Made by a program: the position numbers and the translations under genes. A DNA stretch of 64,000 nt from Cyanobacteria bacterium SIG29 (GTDB lineage: Bacteria; Cyanobacteriota; Vampirovibrionia; Gastranaerophilales; Gastranaerophilaceae). Positions 9,288 through 17,681 of this stretch are shown piece after piece. The notes below the pieces were generated by a model, which was given only the letters and a program-made list of their open reading frames with translations, was not told where the DNA came from and searched no databases. The stretch lies in NCBI GenBank assembly GCA_015152515.1, contig SUTV01000003.1, positions 1-64,000 of the forward strand, written 5' to 3'. Position 1 is the first letter of the stretch; each line of letters opens with the position of its first letter.

Positions 9288-12200
9288 CTAGTCTTTTTTC
9301 GTAAGAACATTCAATATTTCTTCTTTTGAAGATTTTGTTTCAACCATTGAAAGAAAAGTATTTATCTTTTTATCGTCAATAAAGCCATCATCATCTCTAC
9401 AAGAATCTAATACTTGTTTTACTTCGTCAAATGATGCACCTAGAACATACATATCCCATAAAACTTGTGCCATCTTTTCATCAACTTTATTATTTCCATC
9501 AAAACAAGCTATCAAAGCTTCTTTTACCTTAGAAATACTTTCATTTGATTTAGTCATTATTGCACAAATTCCAGCAGAATCATCTGAAATTTCACCATGT
9601 TCATTTTTTGCTATCAACATAATTTCCTCTGCAAGTTTAAGGAAATCATCATCTTTTCCATAATTATCTTTTTCAGAGAAGAAGGTTGATGCTAAATCAT
9701 AGAAAAATTCCATTTCATTTTCACCATATTCACCATCAGGTTTTTTCATTAAAGCCAATGCTTCAAATAAATTTTCATTCCTATCAAAATATGGTGCACA
9801 AAGCATAATGATATCTTTTATTTCATCATTAGCTTTCATTACAGGGAGAAGAGAACAAACTTCATTACCGCCAATAATACAAGAGGTTAAATCACTAATT
9901 AATTGTACATCTACAGGGTCATAGTCACCATTTTCATTTCTTGAACATGCATCAAGCAACATAGGAATATCAAATGCTAATGCACCAGCGTCTTTAAATG
10001 TTTTTAAAGTTTTTAATTTTTTCGCATCTATTGAACCGTCTTCTTTTATGCAAGAATCAATTGCATTTAAGAAACCATCATAAACCATTCCTGCATTTCT
10101 TAAGAAAGTTGCAACTCTAATGTATTTACTGTCTATAGAACCATCTTTACTTTTATATTTTTCAGCAAATTCTAATAACATTTCATTTTCTATAGATTCA
10201 ACTAAATCATCATATCTTTGTTTTTGAGTTTCATAATCATCTTCAAAGAACGAAGATACATGTATTACTTTTCCATTTTTAGTATGCATTGAAAAATCAC
10301 CAGCAGAGAATATTTTAACGCCAAGTTGATTTATAGGATTTTTTCTTTCTGCTGTTTCATTTTTACGATTTGAAGCTAAAATTTTTCTAAATGTTAAAAC
10401 TGTATCAACGCTTTCAGGAACAACATTAAATTTTCCATCTTCATTTTTAACCAATAAAGTCTTCATTAATTTAATAGAAGAATCTACATCTAATCCATCA
10501 CCTGTAAGCTTAAATAAAGAATTTTTTACTGAAGCTTTATCTACAAAATTAGCAGATAAAAATTTAGACAATTTTAATGCAGAATCTTGAGATACACCTT
10601 TAGATAGAAAATCCATATATTGAGATACAGCATCAACATCAACATGTTTTTTGCTTGAATTTTTCACATCTTCTGTGAATAAATTCATTATTTCAAAAGA
10701 TGAATCTACATCATATCCAGCTTTTAATAATTTATTCAAAAGTGTTTTTGCGTCATCATTATTTTCAACATCTGAAGACAAATATTGCATAATAAATTTC
10801 ACATCATCTTCAGGGATACCATCTGCAACCATACCCATATATTGGTGCACAGAATCAGTATCAACATGTTTTTTACTTGTAATTTCATCGACTTCAGTAA
10901 ATAAACTCATTATACCTAATGATGCAGCTACATTATGCCCTGTTTCTAATAATTCATCTAAAACAATTTTTACATCAGCTTTATTATCAATATCATCAGA
11001 CAAATATTGCATAATAATTTTTACATCATCTTCAGCAATACCATCTGCTAGCATACCTATATATTGATTAACAGCATCAATATCAACATGTTTTTTGCTT
11101 GTAATTTCATCAACTTGAGTAAATGAATTCATTATTCCTAATGATTCATCTACATTATGCCCTGTTTCTAATAATTTATTTAAAGCTATTTTTACATCAG
11201 CTTTATTATCAATATCATCAGATAAATATTGCATAATGATTTTTACATCATCTTCAGAAATACCATCTGCTAGCATTTCTATATATTGATATACAGCTTC
11301 AGTATCAACATGTTTTTTATTTGTACTAGTATCAACTTTAGTAAATGAACCCATTATTCCTAATGATGTATCAACATCACGACCAGTTTCTAATAATTTG
11401 TTCAAAACTTTTTTTGCATCAGCTTTATTATCAATATCATCAGATAAATATTGCATAATAACTTTTACATCTTTTTCTGAAATTCCTTCTGCAACCATAT
11501 CAATATATTGATATACAGCATCAATATCAATACGTTTTTTGTTTGTATTAGCATCAACCTGTGCAAATGAATTTAATATATTTAAAGAAGCACTAAGATC
11601 ACGACCTGTATCAAACAACTCATAAAAAATATCTCTTACTTCAAGTTTATCCTCAACTACATCAGATAAATATTGAACAACAATTTTTGCATCATTTTCA
11701 TCTACACCATCTGAAACAAAGCCAGTAAATGTAGAGAAAGCTTCAATATCAATAACTTTATCAGATGAAGAAGATTCTTTCGTATATTCAGTTAAATAAC
11801 CACCAATTTTTGGAACAGGAATTCCACTTTTTATCAATTTATTAGAAATATCATCTTCAAATTTTGATAATTCATCAAAATCAACAGATTTTTTATGTCC
11901 AGCTGGTTTAGGTGCAACAAATGAATTAACTATATTGAAAGAAGTGTCTAAATTAAAACCAATACCAACTAAATCTGTCAATTTCTTTTCAACAGAAGAT
12001 GTTTCTTCAAAATCACTTGAATATTGCATAATACTCAACGCATCTGTATCAGATAAGCCACCTGATACTAATCCAGCCAAGTGATTAATTGAAGCCATAT
12101 CAATAGAATCTCTTCCAAGACTAGAATCATGACTTGTGAAAGATTCAATATAGCTTGGAATTTTATCAACAGGAACACCAACCTTTGATAATGTAATCAC

Positions 12201-12734
12201 AGGTTGCATTTTTTCTTTATCAAATGTTCCATCAGGTAATCTACAAAAATCCACGACTTGAGAAATATGAGAAAATTCACTACCTTGAACATTTAAAGAA
12301 GCCAATAAAATCTCAGCATTAGGATCTAAAAATCCATCTTTAGTTTTGCAAGAATTTAGTAAACCAACTAATTGAACATCAGGTCTTTCTTGCTTTTTCT
12401 TCTTTTTAGGAACAACACTAACTGGTTGATAATAAGCATTAACAATATTATTTATTTTAGAAGCAGTTAATTGTTCTTTTACCGCAGATAATTCTTTTTC
12501 TATACTTCTAACTTCAGCTGTAAGTTTTTCTTTTTCAGCCAACTTTTTCAATTCAATAAGCATGTCATATTTTTTCTGACAAGTTGTAGGTGCATTTGCA
12601 AAATCAGTACCAGCTACTTGCGCTTCAAAACGCATATACTCAGTTTTTAAACGAGTAAATGGACTAGTTCTACCAGATGGGAACTTATACTCTATTTGCT
12701 GTGAAGCCTTGTTTATTGATGAAAATTTCTCCAT
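9288..12734 (-). CDS. Giant helical-repeat protein (37-residue units), unknown function
   Basis: 1148 residues from ATG at 12734 (MEKFSSINK; AAAGG about 8 bases upstream); the frame is open 9 codons further but without a ribosome site. There is no signal peptide or membrane segment. After a coiled-coil stretch (residues 70-110) the protein is almost wholly repeats. Many units start with Cys-x3/4-Asp-Gly-x-hydrophobic-Asp (SCKTKDGFLD, SCIKEDGSID, SCRDDDGFID), spaced about 36-37 residues. The central part is a 74-residue double unit repeated four to five times almost exactly, with MQYLSDDIDNKAD in three copies. It is predicted to be an all-alpha solenoid, probably a scaffold. The family was not recognised. 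Confidence 0.8.
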   Translation of the reverse strand: MEKFSSINKASQQIEYKFPSGRTSPFTRLKTEYMRFEAQVAGTDFANAPTTCQKKYDMLIELKKLAEKEKLTAEVRSIEKELSAVKEQLTASKINNIVNAYYQPVSVVPKKKKKQERPDVQLVGLLNSCKTKDGFLDPNAEILLASLNVQGSEFSHISQVVDFCRLPDGTFDKEKMQPVITLSKVGVPVDKIPSYIESFTSHDSSLGRDSIDMASINHLAGLVSGGLSDTDALSIMQYSSDFEETSSVEKKLTDLVGIGFNLDTSFNIVNSFVAPKPAGHKKSVDFDELSKFEDDISNKLIKSGIPVPKIGGYLTEYTKESSSSDKVIDIEAFSTFTGFVSDGVDENDAKIVVQYLSDVVEDKLEVRDIFYELFDTGRDLSASLNILNSFAQVDANTNKKRIDIDAVYQYIDMVAEGISEKDVKVIMQYLSDDIDNKADAKKVLNKLLETGRDVDTSLGIMGSFTKVDTSTNKKHVDTEAVYQYIEMLADGISEDDVKIIMQYLSDDIDNKADVKIALNKLLETGHNVDESLGIMNSFTQVDEITSKKHVDIDAVNQYIGMLADGIAEDDVKIIMQYLSDDIDNKADVKIVLDELLETGHNVAASLGIMSLFTEVDEITSKKHVDTDSVHQYMGMVADGIPEDDVKFIMQYLSSDVENNDDAKTLLNKLLKAGYDVDSSFEIMNLFTEDVKNSSKKHVDVDAVSQYMDFLSKGVSQDSALKLSKFLSANFVDKASVKNSLFKLTGDGLDVDSSIKLMKTLLVKNEDGKFNVVPESVDTVLTFRKILASNRKNETAERKNPINQLGVKIFSAGDFSMHTKNGKVIHVSSFFEDDYETQKQRYDDLVESIENEMLLEFAEKYKSKDGSIDSKYIRVATFLRNAGMVYDGFLNAIDSCIKEDGSIDAKKLKTLKTFKDAGALAFDIPMLLDACSRNENGDYDPVDVQLISDLTSCIIGGNEVCSLLPVMKANDEIKDIIMLCAPYFDRNENLFEALALMKKPDGEYGENEMEFFYDLASTFFSEKDNYGKDDDFLKLAEEIMLIAKNEHGEISDDSAGICAIMTKSNESISKVKEALIACFDGNNKVDEKMAQVLWDMYVLGASFDEVKQVLDSCRDDDGFIDDKKINTFLSMVETKSSKEEILNVLTKKD
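10600..11660 (-). repeat. Tandem 222-base repeats inside the giant protein gene
   Basis: Near-identical 222-base copies encode 74-residue double units. For example, TTATTATCAATATCATCAGA recurs near 10980, 11202 and 11424. Edges are approximate; outer copies are diverged. Near-identity suggests recent duplication or gene conversion. Confidence 0.8.
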
Positions 12735-12966
12735 ACAAAATACCTTTATGCGAACACGCACACTCCTATTATTCCGAATTAATAATTATATTTACGGATA
12801 AAAACGGAAAAACTTTAGTATTATTTCTTATATTTAAAACTATATTTACATTTATTTACAGAATTTATGTTAAGAAAAGTAAAACATTAAATGTTTTTTG
12901 TAAATTCAAAATCTTGAGGTTTCTTTTTTCACTCGGAGTATGAATACAAATTTAAGGTAAGAAACA

Positions 12967-13290
12967 ATGTTAAAATCAAGCAAAAAAGTAACAGTAGAAG
13001 TAATCGACAGAGCACATGAAAATAAAAATAACATGTCTAATTCGATTAAAATTAACGAAGCTAATAGAAATAAAATATCGTTAATGATTAATGATATTTT
13101 AAGCAAAGAATTCCCTCATTTAAAAAATAATTCTTTGTTAAAAGACTTGGTTTTATACTCATTAGCAGAGAAGATGAGCACTGTACAAACAATGGAAAAT
13201 GTTTTATCATATATAAAAGGAAGCAATGCAAAGGTAGTGCAAGATGTTTCTTTCAAGAATGGAGAAATTCGAATCAAATGTTCAACTTAA
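12967..13290 (+). CDS. Small hypothetical protein, first of a paralogous pair
   Basis: 107 residues; ATG preceded by AAGGTAAG. Soluble, no signal. The middle reads INDILSKEFPHLKNNSLLKD and then LVLYSLAEKM. The next gene has the same spacing of Lys-Glu-Phe-Pro, Leu, Asn and Leu-Val, so the two are probably diverged copies of one helical domain. It overlaps the next gene by 13 bases, which implies coupled translation. It diverges from the giant repeat gene across about 230 bases. The function is not recognised; the paired arrangement could mean a heterodimer. Confidence 0.65.
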   Translation: MLKSSKKVTVEVIDRAHENKNNMSNSIKINEANRNKISLMINDILSKEFPHLKNNSLLKDLVLYSLAEKMSTVQTMENVLSYIKGSNAKVVQDVSFKNGEIRIKCST

Positions 13291-13586
13291 AACAATTTAA
13301 ACTTGTAAAACAACTAAAAGAAACAAACCTACAAAATGCTTGGGTTAGATTTTCAGCGCTAAGCAAAAATCAAACTAGAAATGATTTTATGAGCTCTGTA
13401 ATTTCTGATAACAAATTTGTGCAAGAAGACTTAAAACTTCGTGCTATGGTTGAAGAAATGATTAAAAAAGAATTCCCAGAAAGATTACAAAATAAAGAAT
13501 CTTATGAGTTTCTTGTTGATTCTGTTGTTAGCAAACTTAAACAAAAACAGCTTGGTAATTTATCTGTTGAAGATAGTTTAAATTAG
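13278..13586 (+). CDS. Small hypothetical protein, second of a paralogous pair
   Basis: 102 residues, starting inside the previous gene. The middle (MVEEMIKKEFPERLQNKE, then LVDSVVSKLKQ) aligns by eye with the preceding protein around Lys-Glu-Phe-Pro and Leu-Val. The N-terminal 35 residues are basic and unlike the partner. No membrane segment or known motif is visible. The shared core and overlap favour a two-subunit unit; a toxin-antitoxin reading was considered but nothing specific supports it. Confidence 0.65.
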   Translation: MFNLKQFKLVKQLKETNLQNAWVRFSALSKNQTRNDFMSSVISDNKFVQEDLKLRAMVEEMIKKEFPERLQNKESYEFLVDSVVSKLKQKQLGNLSVEDSLN

Positions 13587-13621
13587 TATACCCATCAGTC
13601 CTAGACGATTTGGGAATGTAA

Positions 13622-13670
13622 TATAATTTTTTTAATGAAAACATATCGAGTAACAAATGTTACTCGATAT
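13622..13670 (+). promoter_or_regulatory. hsp20 upstream element: -10 box and perfect inverted repeat
   Basis: TATAAT at 13622-13627 is followed by a perfect 12-base inverted repeat (ATATCGAGTAAC, loop AAAT, GTTACTCGATAT; 13643-13670), then ATTTTTATAGGAG and the hsp20 start. It could be an operator, a terminator/attenuator, or an RNA thermometer stem next to the ribosome site. It is not the CIRCE sequence. Confidence 0.55.
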
Positions 13671-13689
13671 ATTTTTATAGGAGAATTAT

Positions 13690-14148
13690 ATGAAATATTT
13701 ACTAAAAAAACCTGATACTTTTTTAAGCACATTAAATGATGATATCAATGCTATTTTACAAAAAAGTTTTGATAATATGTTTCCTGAATACATCTTTCAC
13801 AAAGAATTAAATGGTATGGCAATGCCTGTAGATGTAAAAGAATATGATAATCATTACTGCGTTAAAATCGAACTTCCAGGTATTAACAAAGAAGATATTA
13901 ATGTTGATATTAATAAATCATATGTAAAAATCGAAGCAAAAAAAGAAATAGAAAAAGAAGAAAACCAATCTCATAAATATCATAAATCAGAATTCAGATA
14001 TGGAAATTATTCAAGAACATTATATTTCCCTTATGAAATCGACATTGAAAATTCAAAAGCAGAATTAAAAAGTGGTATTTTAAAACTTCATTTACCTAAA
14101 AAGAAAAACGAAAATGAAGAAACTAAAAAAATAGAAATTAAAGACTAA
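13690..14148 (+). CDS. Small heat shock protein, Hsp20/alpha-crystallin family
   Basis: 152 residues; AGGAG about 7 bases before ATG. Residues 48-150 are an alpha-crystallin domain: PVDVKEYDNHYCVKIELPGI opens it, FRYGNYSRTLYFP is the conserved beta region, and SGILKLHLPKK carries the G-x-L motif. These are ATP-independent holdases that oligomerise and keep unfolding proteins soluble. A perfect inverted repeat in the leader suggests stress control. It is followed 2 bases later by the next small gene. Confidence 0.93.
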   Translation: MKYLLKKPDTFLSTLNDDINAILQKSFDNMFPEYIFHKELNGMAMPVDVKEYDNHYCVKIELPGINKEDINVDINKSYVKIEAKKEIEKEENQSHKYHKSEFRYGNYSRTLYFPYEIDIENSKAELKSGILKLHLPKKKNENEETKKIEIKD

Positions 14149-14150
14149 TT

Positions 14151-14387
14151 ATGACCATTTTCATAGGAATAAAAATTCCTGATAAAGAAATTCAAGCTGT
14201 TGAATTGCAAAAAATACTTACTAAATTCAACTGTGTAATAAAATTAAGAATCGGAATAAATTCTTCAATTTTTTGTTCAAAAACAGGAATAATAATTTTG
14301 CAAATTGATTCAAACAATGACGCTATTTTATTAGAAAAAGAATTAATCGAAATTAGCGAAATAGAATTACAAAAAATGATTTTTTAA
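14151..14387 (+). CDS. Small ACT-like protein, possibly TM1266/hydrogenase-regulator type
   Basis: 78 residues. The pattern is a leading beta strand, ELQKILTKFNCVIKLRIGI, an Ile-rich strand (GIIILQID), then a helix ending EIELQKMIF. This resembles the small ferredoxin-fold proteins of the TM1266 family, sometimes annotated as iron-only hydrogenase system regulators. The resemblance is from memory of pattern and is tentative. It lies between hsp20 and the flavoprotein gene with gaps of 2 and 9 bases, so the three are probably one transcript. No hydrogenase is in the window. Confidence 0.5.
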   Translation: MTIFIGIKIPDKEIQAVELQKILTKFNCVIKLRIGINSSIFCSKTGIIILQIDSNNDAILLEKELIEISEIELQKMIF

Positions 14388-14396
14388 GGAAATAAA

Positions 14397-15761
14397 ATGC
14401 CAGAAAAAGTTGTAATTATTGGCGGAGGAGCAGCCGGACCCAAAACGGCTGCTAAACTGCGCAGAGAAAACAAAAAAATTCAAATTGATTTATACACGCA
14501 AGAAGATATAATCTCATATTCTGCTTGTGGTTTACCATATTACATTGAAGACATAATAAAAGACAGTAAAACATTAATTGTTAGAACCCCAGCTGATTTT
14601 GAAAAAGAAAATATCAATATTCACTTAAAGCAAAAATGCATAAAAGTTGATACTGATAATAAAAAAGTAATACTAGAAGATTTAACATCCAATCACAAAT
14701 ACGAAGTTTATTATGACATTTTAGTTCTAGCGACAGGAGCAATACCAATAATTCCTGATATAAAAGGAATTAACTTAAAAAATATTTTTTCCTTAAGAAC
14801 GATTGAAGATGGCATAAAAATCAAACAGAAAATGCGAACATCTCAAAATGCTGTTTTATTAGGTGGTGGTTACATTTCAATTGAAGTTATGGAAGCTTTA
14901 GTACACAACAAATTAAATGTAACACTAATTGAAAAAAACAACCAAATTTTAAAAATGTTTGATGAAGATTTTTCGCAAATGATAACCGACTACATAATTG
15001 GACACAACATCGGCAAAGTTAATATCTTTACGAATGAAGAAGTTATTGAATTTGTAGGAAACGAAAACAATGAAATAACAAAAGTAATAACAAAATCAGG
15101 AAAAGAAATTGAAACCGACTTTGTTGTTTTAGGAACAGGAGTTAGACCAAATACCGATTTTCTTGCTGGTAGCAATATAAAATTAAGCATAAACAATAGT
15201 ATAAAAGTAAACAAAACAATGGGAACATCAAAAACCAACGTATATGCAGTTGGTGATTGTACAGATAATTTTAATTTGATTACAAATAAAGAAACTTGGC
15301 TCCCTATGGGGTCAACTGCAAACAAAGAAGGACGATGTGCCGCAATAAATATAGCAGGAGGGGATTGTTCTTTTGATGGAATTCTAAATTCTACAATTAC
15401 AAAATATTTTAACTATACAATTTCTATAATTGGAATTAGTTATAAAGAAGCCCTTATACAAGGTTTTCAACCAGAATTTGCCATAGTTACAAAAAGAGAT
15501 AAAGCAGGCTACATGCCAGATACAGGGACTGTAACTTTAAAACTGATTGTTGATAAAAACACCCATAATATTTTAGGGATACAAGGAATAGGAGAAGGTG
15601 ATGTAAACCAACGCATAAACACTGTAATTCCTGCAATATTAGAAAAAACAAAACTTGAATCTTTTATGAATTTAGATTTACCTTATTCCCCACCATATTC
15701 ACCAGCAATAGACCCTGTGCTAAATGCAGCACAAATAATCTACCAAAAAATTTGCAATTAA
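14397..15761 (+). CDS. CoA-disulfide reductase / NADH oxidase family flavoprotein
   Basis: 454 residues. N-terminal FAD-binding VVIIGGGAAGPKTAAKLR, then Cys44 in YSACGLPYYIED, the single redox Cys of the CoADR/NADH oxidase/peroxidase group. A second dinucleotide motif (AVLLGGGYISIEVMEAL, ~156) binds NAD(P)H, and VYAVGDCTD closes the FAD site. The C-terminal dimerisation domain runs from about 330. Family members reduce CoA disulfide, O2 or peroxide; the exact substrate cannot be read. In an anaerobe an oxygen or thiol-stress role is likely. The upstream neighbour Hsp20 fits a stress operon. Confidence 0.88.
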   Translation: MPEKVVIIGGGAAGPKTAAKLRRENKKIQIDLYTQEDIISYSACGLPYYIEDIIKDSKTLIVRTPADFEKENINIHLKQKCIKVDTDNKKVILEDLTSNHKYEVYYDILVLATGAIPIIPDIKGINLKNIFSLRTIEDGIKIKQKMRTSQNAVLLGGGYISIEVMEALVHNKLNVTLIEKNNQILKMFDEDFSQMITDYIIGHNIGKVNIFTNEEVIEFVGNENNEITKVITKSGKEIETDFVVLGTGVRPNTDFLAGSNIKLSINNSIKVNKTMGTSKTNVYAVGDCTDNFNLITNKETWLPMGSTANKEGRCAAINIAGGDCSFDGILNSTITKYFNYTISIIGISYKEALIQGFQPEFAIVTKRDKAGYMPDTGTVTLKLIVDKNTHNILGIQGIGEGDVNQRINTVIPAILEKTKLESFMNLDLPYSPPYSPAIDPVLNAAQIIYQKICN

Positions 15762-15788
15762 AAACCGAAGATTAACTTCGGTTTTTAA
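15758..15788. terminator. Bidirectional intrinsic terminator
   Basis: AAAAACCGAAG pairs with CTTCGGTTTTT around ATTAA, between the flavoprotein gene and the convergent ctp gene. Confidence 0.88.
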
Positions 15789-15790
15789 TT

Positions 15791-17020
15791 TTAATTTACT
15801 GACATTTTATCATTTTGTATCATCTGTAATAAAACTTCTTGAGCTTTCTTTAATTGAACATCATCTTTATTTTTTATATTTTCCTCAGAAAACTTAACTT
15901 CGATATCAGGAGCAATACCTTTCTTATTTATGTCAGTACCATTTGGAGTCAAATATTTTTGAACCGTAATATTTATACCAGCACCAAAAGGTAATAAACT
16001 TTTAACTTCTTGAACAAGGCCTTTTCCAAATGTATTTTCACCGATTAAAATTGCTCTTTGATTATCTTTTAAAGCACCTGATAAAATTTCACTAGCAGAA
16101 GCACTTGCACCATTAATCAAAACAACCAACTGTTGATCAGAAGAATATCTTTTTGTTGAACGAGATGTATCTTTATAACCATCTCTATCAACAGTACTAA
16201 CAATAATATCATCATCTAAAAACATATCAGCAATTGAAATGGCATTAGATAAAAGTCCACCAGTATTTGCTCTAAGGTCAAGGATAATACCTTCTTTATT
16301 TTTATAATCCAATAATACTTCTCTAAAATCAGTTGCAAGATTTTTCCCCATAAAAGAACTCAATCTTACATAACCAATTTTTTCATCTAAAGTAATATTT
16401 TCTGGAACTTTAACAGAAATAGATTTTATTTTAATTTCATCTCTAACAATTCTATATGTTTTATTTTCAGCAACACCTTTACGCTTAATAACAAGTTCAA
16501 CTGTAGTTCCTTTTTCACCACGAATAGCATCTGCCGCTTTTTCAATTGACATATCTTTTGTTAAAGCACCATCAATAGAAATGATTTCATCCTCAGGTAA
16601 AAGACCAGCTTTTTCCCCTGGAGTATTTTCAATAGGAGAGATAACAAGAATTTTTCCATCTCTTAAGCCAATATGAACCCCAATTCCAAATAAAGACGCT
16701 TTTATAGCATTCTTTTCTTCATCAAAATCTTTTGGTGGCAAAAACCTAGTATATCTATCATTTAAACTTGCAATCATAGTATTAATTGCAACATAAGAAT
16801 CTTCAGGCGTCTTAATTTTATCATCATACTTATTGCGCCATCTTGACCAATCTTGACCATTGTTAGTTTGATCAATATATTTAGAATTTACTAATTTCCA
16901 AACCATATCATATAATTCTGTATCACTTTGAGCTAAAGCAGTATTACTACGACAACAGAATAAACTAACTACTAAAAGAGACAAGGTTATTAATGCAATA
17001 TTTTTAATAAATTTTTTCAC
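15791..17020 (-). CDS. Carboxyl-terminal processing protease (S41 family)
   Basis: 409 residues with a signal peptide (basic start, hydrophobic to about residue 30), so periplasmic. A PDZ domain spans roughly 95-170 (GIGVHIGLRDG, GEKAGLLPEDEIISIDG). The S41 protease domain follows, with the catalytic Ser in INGASASASEIL and Lys in NTFGKGLVQE, a Ser-Lys dyad. It cleaves substrates at their C-termini; in the cyanobacterial group these are the CtpA/B/C proteins. In a non-photosynthetic organism it more likely acts in envelope protein turnover than D1 processing (inference). Confidence 0.92.
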   Translation of the reverse strand: MKKFIKNIALITLSLLVVSLFCCRSNTALAQSDTELYDMVWKLVNSKYIDQTNNGQDWSRWRNKYDDKIKTPEDSYVAINTMIASLNDRYTRFLPPKDFDEEKNAIKASLFGIGVHIGLRDGKILVISPIENTPGEKAGLLPEDEIISIDGALTKDMSIEKAADAIRGEKGTTVELVIKRKGVAENKTYRIVRDEIKIKSISVKVPENITLDEKIGYVRLSSFMGKNLATDFREVLLDYKNKEGIILDLRANTGGLLSNAISIADMFLDDDIIVSTVDRDGYKDTSRSTKRYSSDQQLVVLINGASASASEILSGALKDNQRAILIGENTFGKGLVQEVKSLLPFGAGINITVQKYLTPNGTDINKKGIAPDIEVKFSEENIKNKDDVQLKKAQEVLLQMIQNDKMSVN

Positions 17021-17166
17021 AACTCTCTCCTTATTCTTCCTTATTATAATATAAAATCACACTTTGTAGAATAAGACTGAGTTTAAAAAATAAAGTTTCA
17101 TCTATAATCATTTAGGGAATAAATCTTCTTTAATTTACTAATAGTATATAAATAAAGGAGGTTTAT

Positions 17167-17616
17167 ATGAATTACTTAAATATATTAATCAAAGGGATAA
17201 ACGAGAATGGTGAAGAAAAAGAATATAAATTAAAAGACTTTATAGGGAATAATTTAATTCTTTATTTTTACCCTAGTGATGACACCCCTGTTTGCACACA
17301 AGAAGCTCAATCTTTTAGAGATTCTATACAAGAACTTAATAAATACGCAAAAATTATTGGCGTAAGTAATAACGATATTCAAGACCATATAGACTTTCAT
17401 AACAAACACAACCTCAATTTTATAATGCTTTCAGACATAAAAGAAGAACTAAAAAACAATTTTAAAAAATACCTAAAAACTTTTTCTACAATACATAGGG
17501 CAACCTTCATTTTAAATAGAGATGGTGAAATAATCAAAGCTTGGGAAAAAGTTGATGTAAATGACCAAATTGATGAAATAATTTCTTTTTTTAAAACAAA
17601 AAACAAAACATTTTGA
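17167..17616 (+). CDS. bcp: Peroxiredoxin, BCP/PrxQ-like, single cysteine
   Basis: 149 residues, strong AAGGAGG ribosome site. Peroxidatic Cys43 in TPVCTQEAQSF, matching the Prx T-x2-C motif. BCP/PrxQ enzymes usually have a resolving Cys five residues later; here it is Gln, and no other Cys exists in the protein, so it must work as a 1-Cys enzyme with an external thiol. It reduces hydrogen or organic peroxides. The next gene has its own promoter starting just after this stop. Confidence 0.85.
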   Translation: MNYLNILIKGINENGEEKEYKLKDFIGNNLILYFYPSDDTPVCTQEAQSFRDSIQELNKYAKIIGVSNNDIQDHIDFHNKHNLNFIMLSDIKEELKNNFKKYLKTFSTIHRATFILNRDGEIIKAWEKVDVNDQIDEIISFFKTKNKTF

Positions 17617-17623
17617 TTTTGTA

Positions 17624-17652
17624 TTGACATTATCAAATTGCAAAACTATAAT
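17624..17652 (+). promoter_or_regulatory. Consensus sigma-70-type promoter
   Basis: TTGACA (17624-17629), exactly 17 bases, TATAAT (17647-17652). A perfect match to consensus; so strong a core usually implies tight repression. It drives the NifX-like fusion gene. TTGA and TCAA flank the -35 region as a partial palindrome. Confidence 0.85.
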
Positions 17653-17681
17653 TTTATTAAAAGTTTTAAGGATATTTTTTG

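Noticed and set aside
12677-12943. Plus-strand frame of 88 codons
   Set aside because: Overlaps the start of the giant repeat gene antisense, with no ribosome site.
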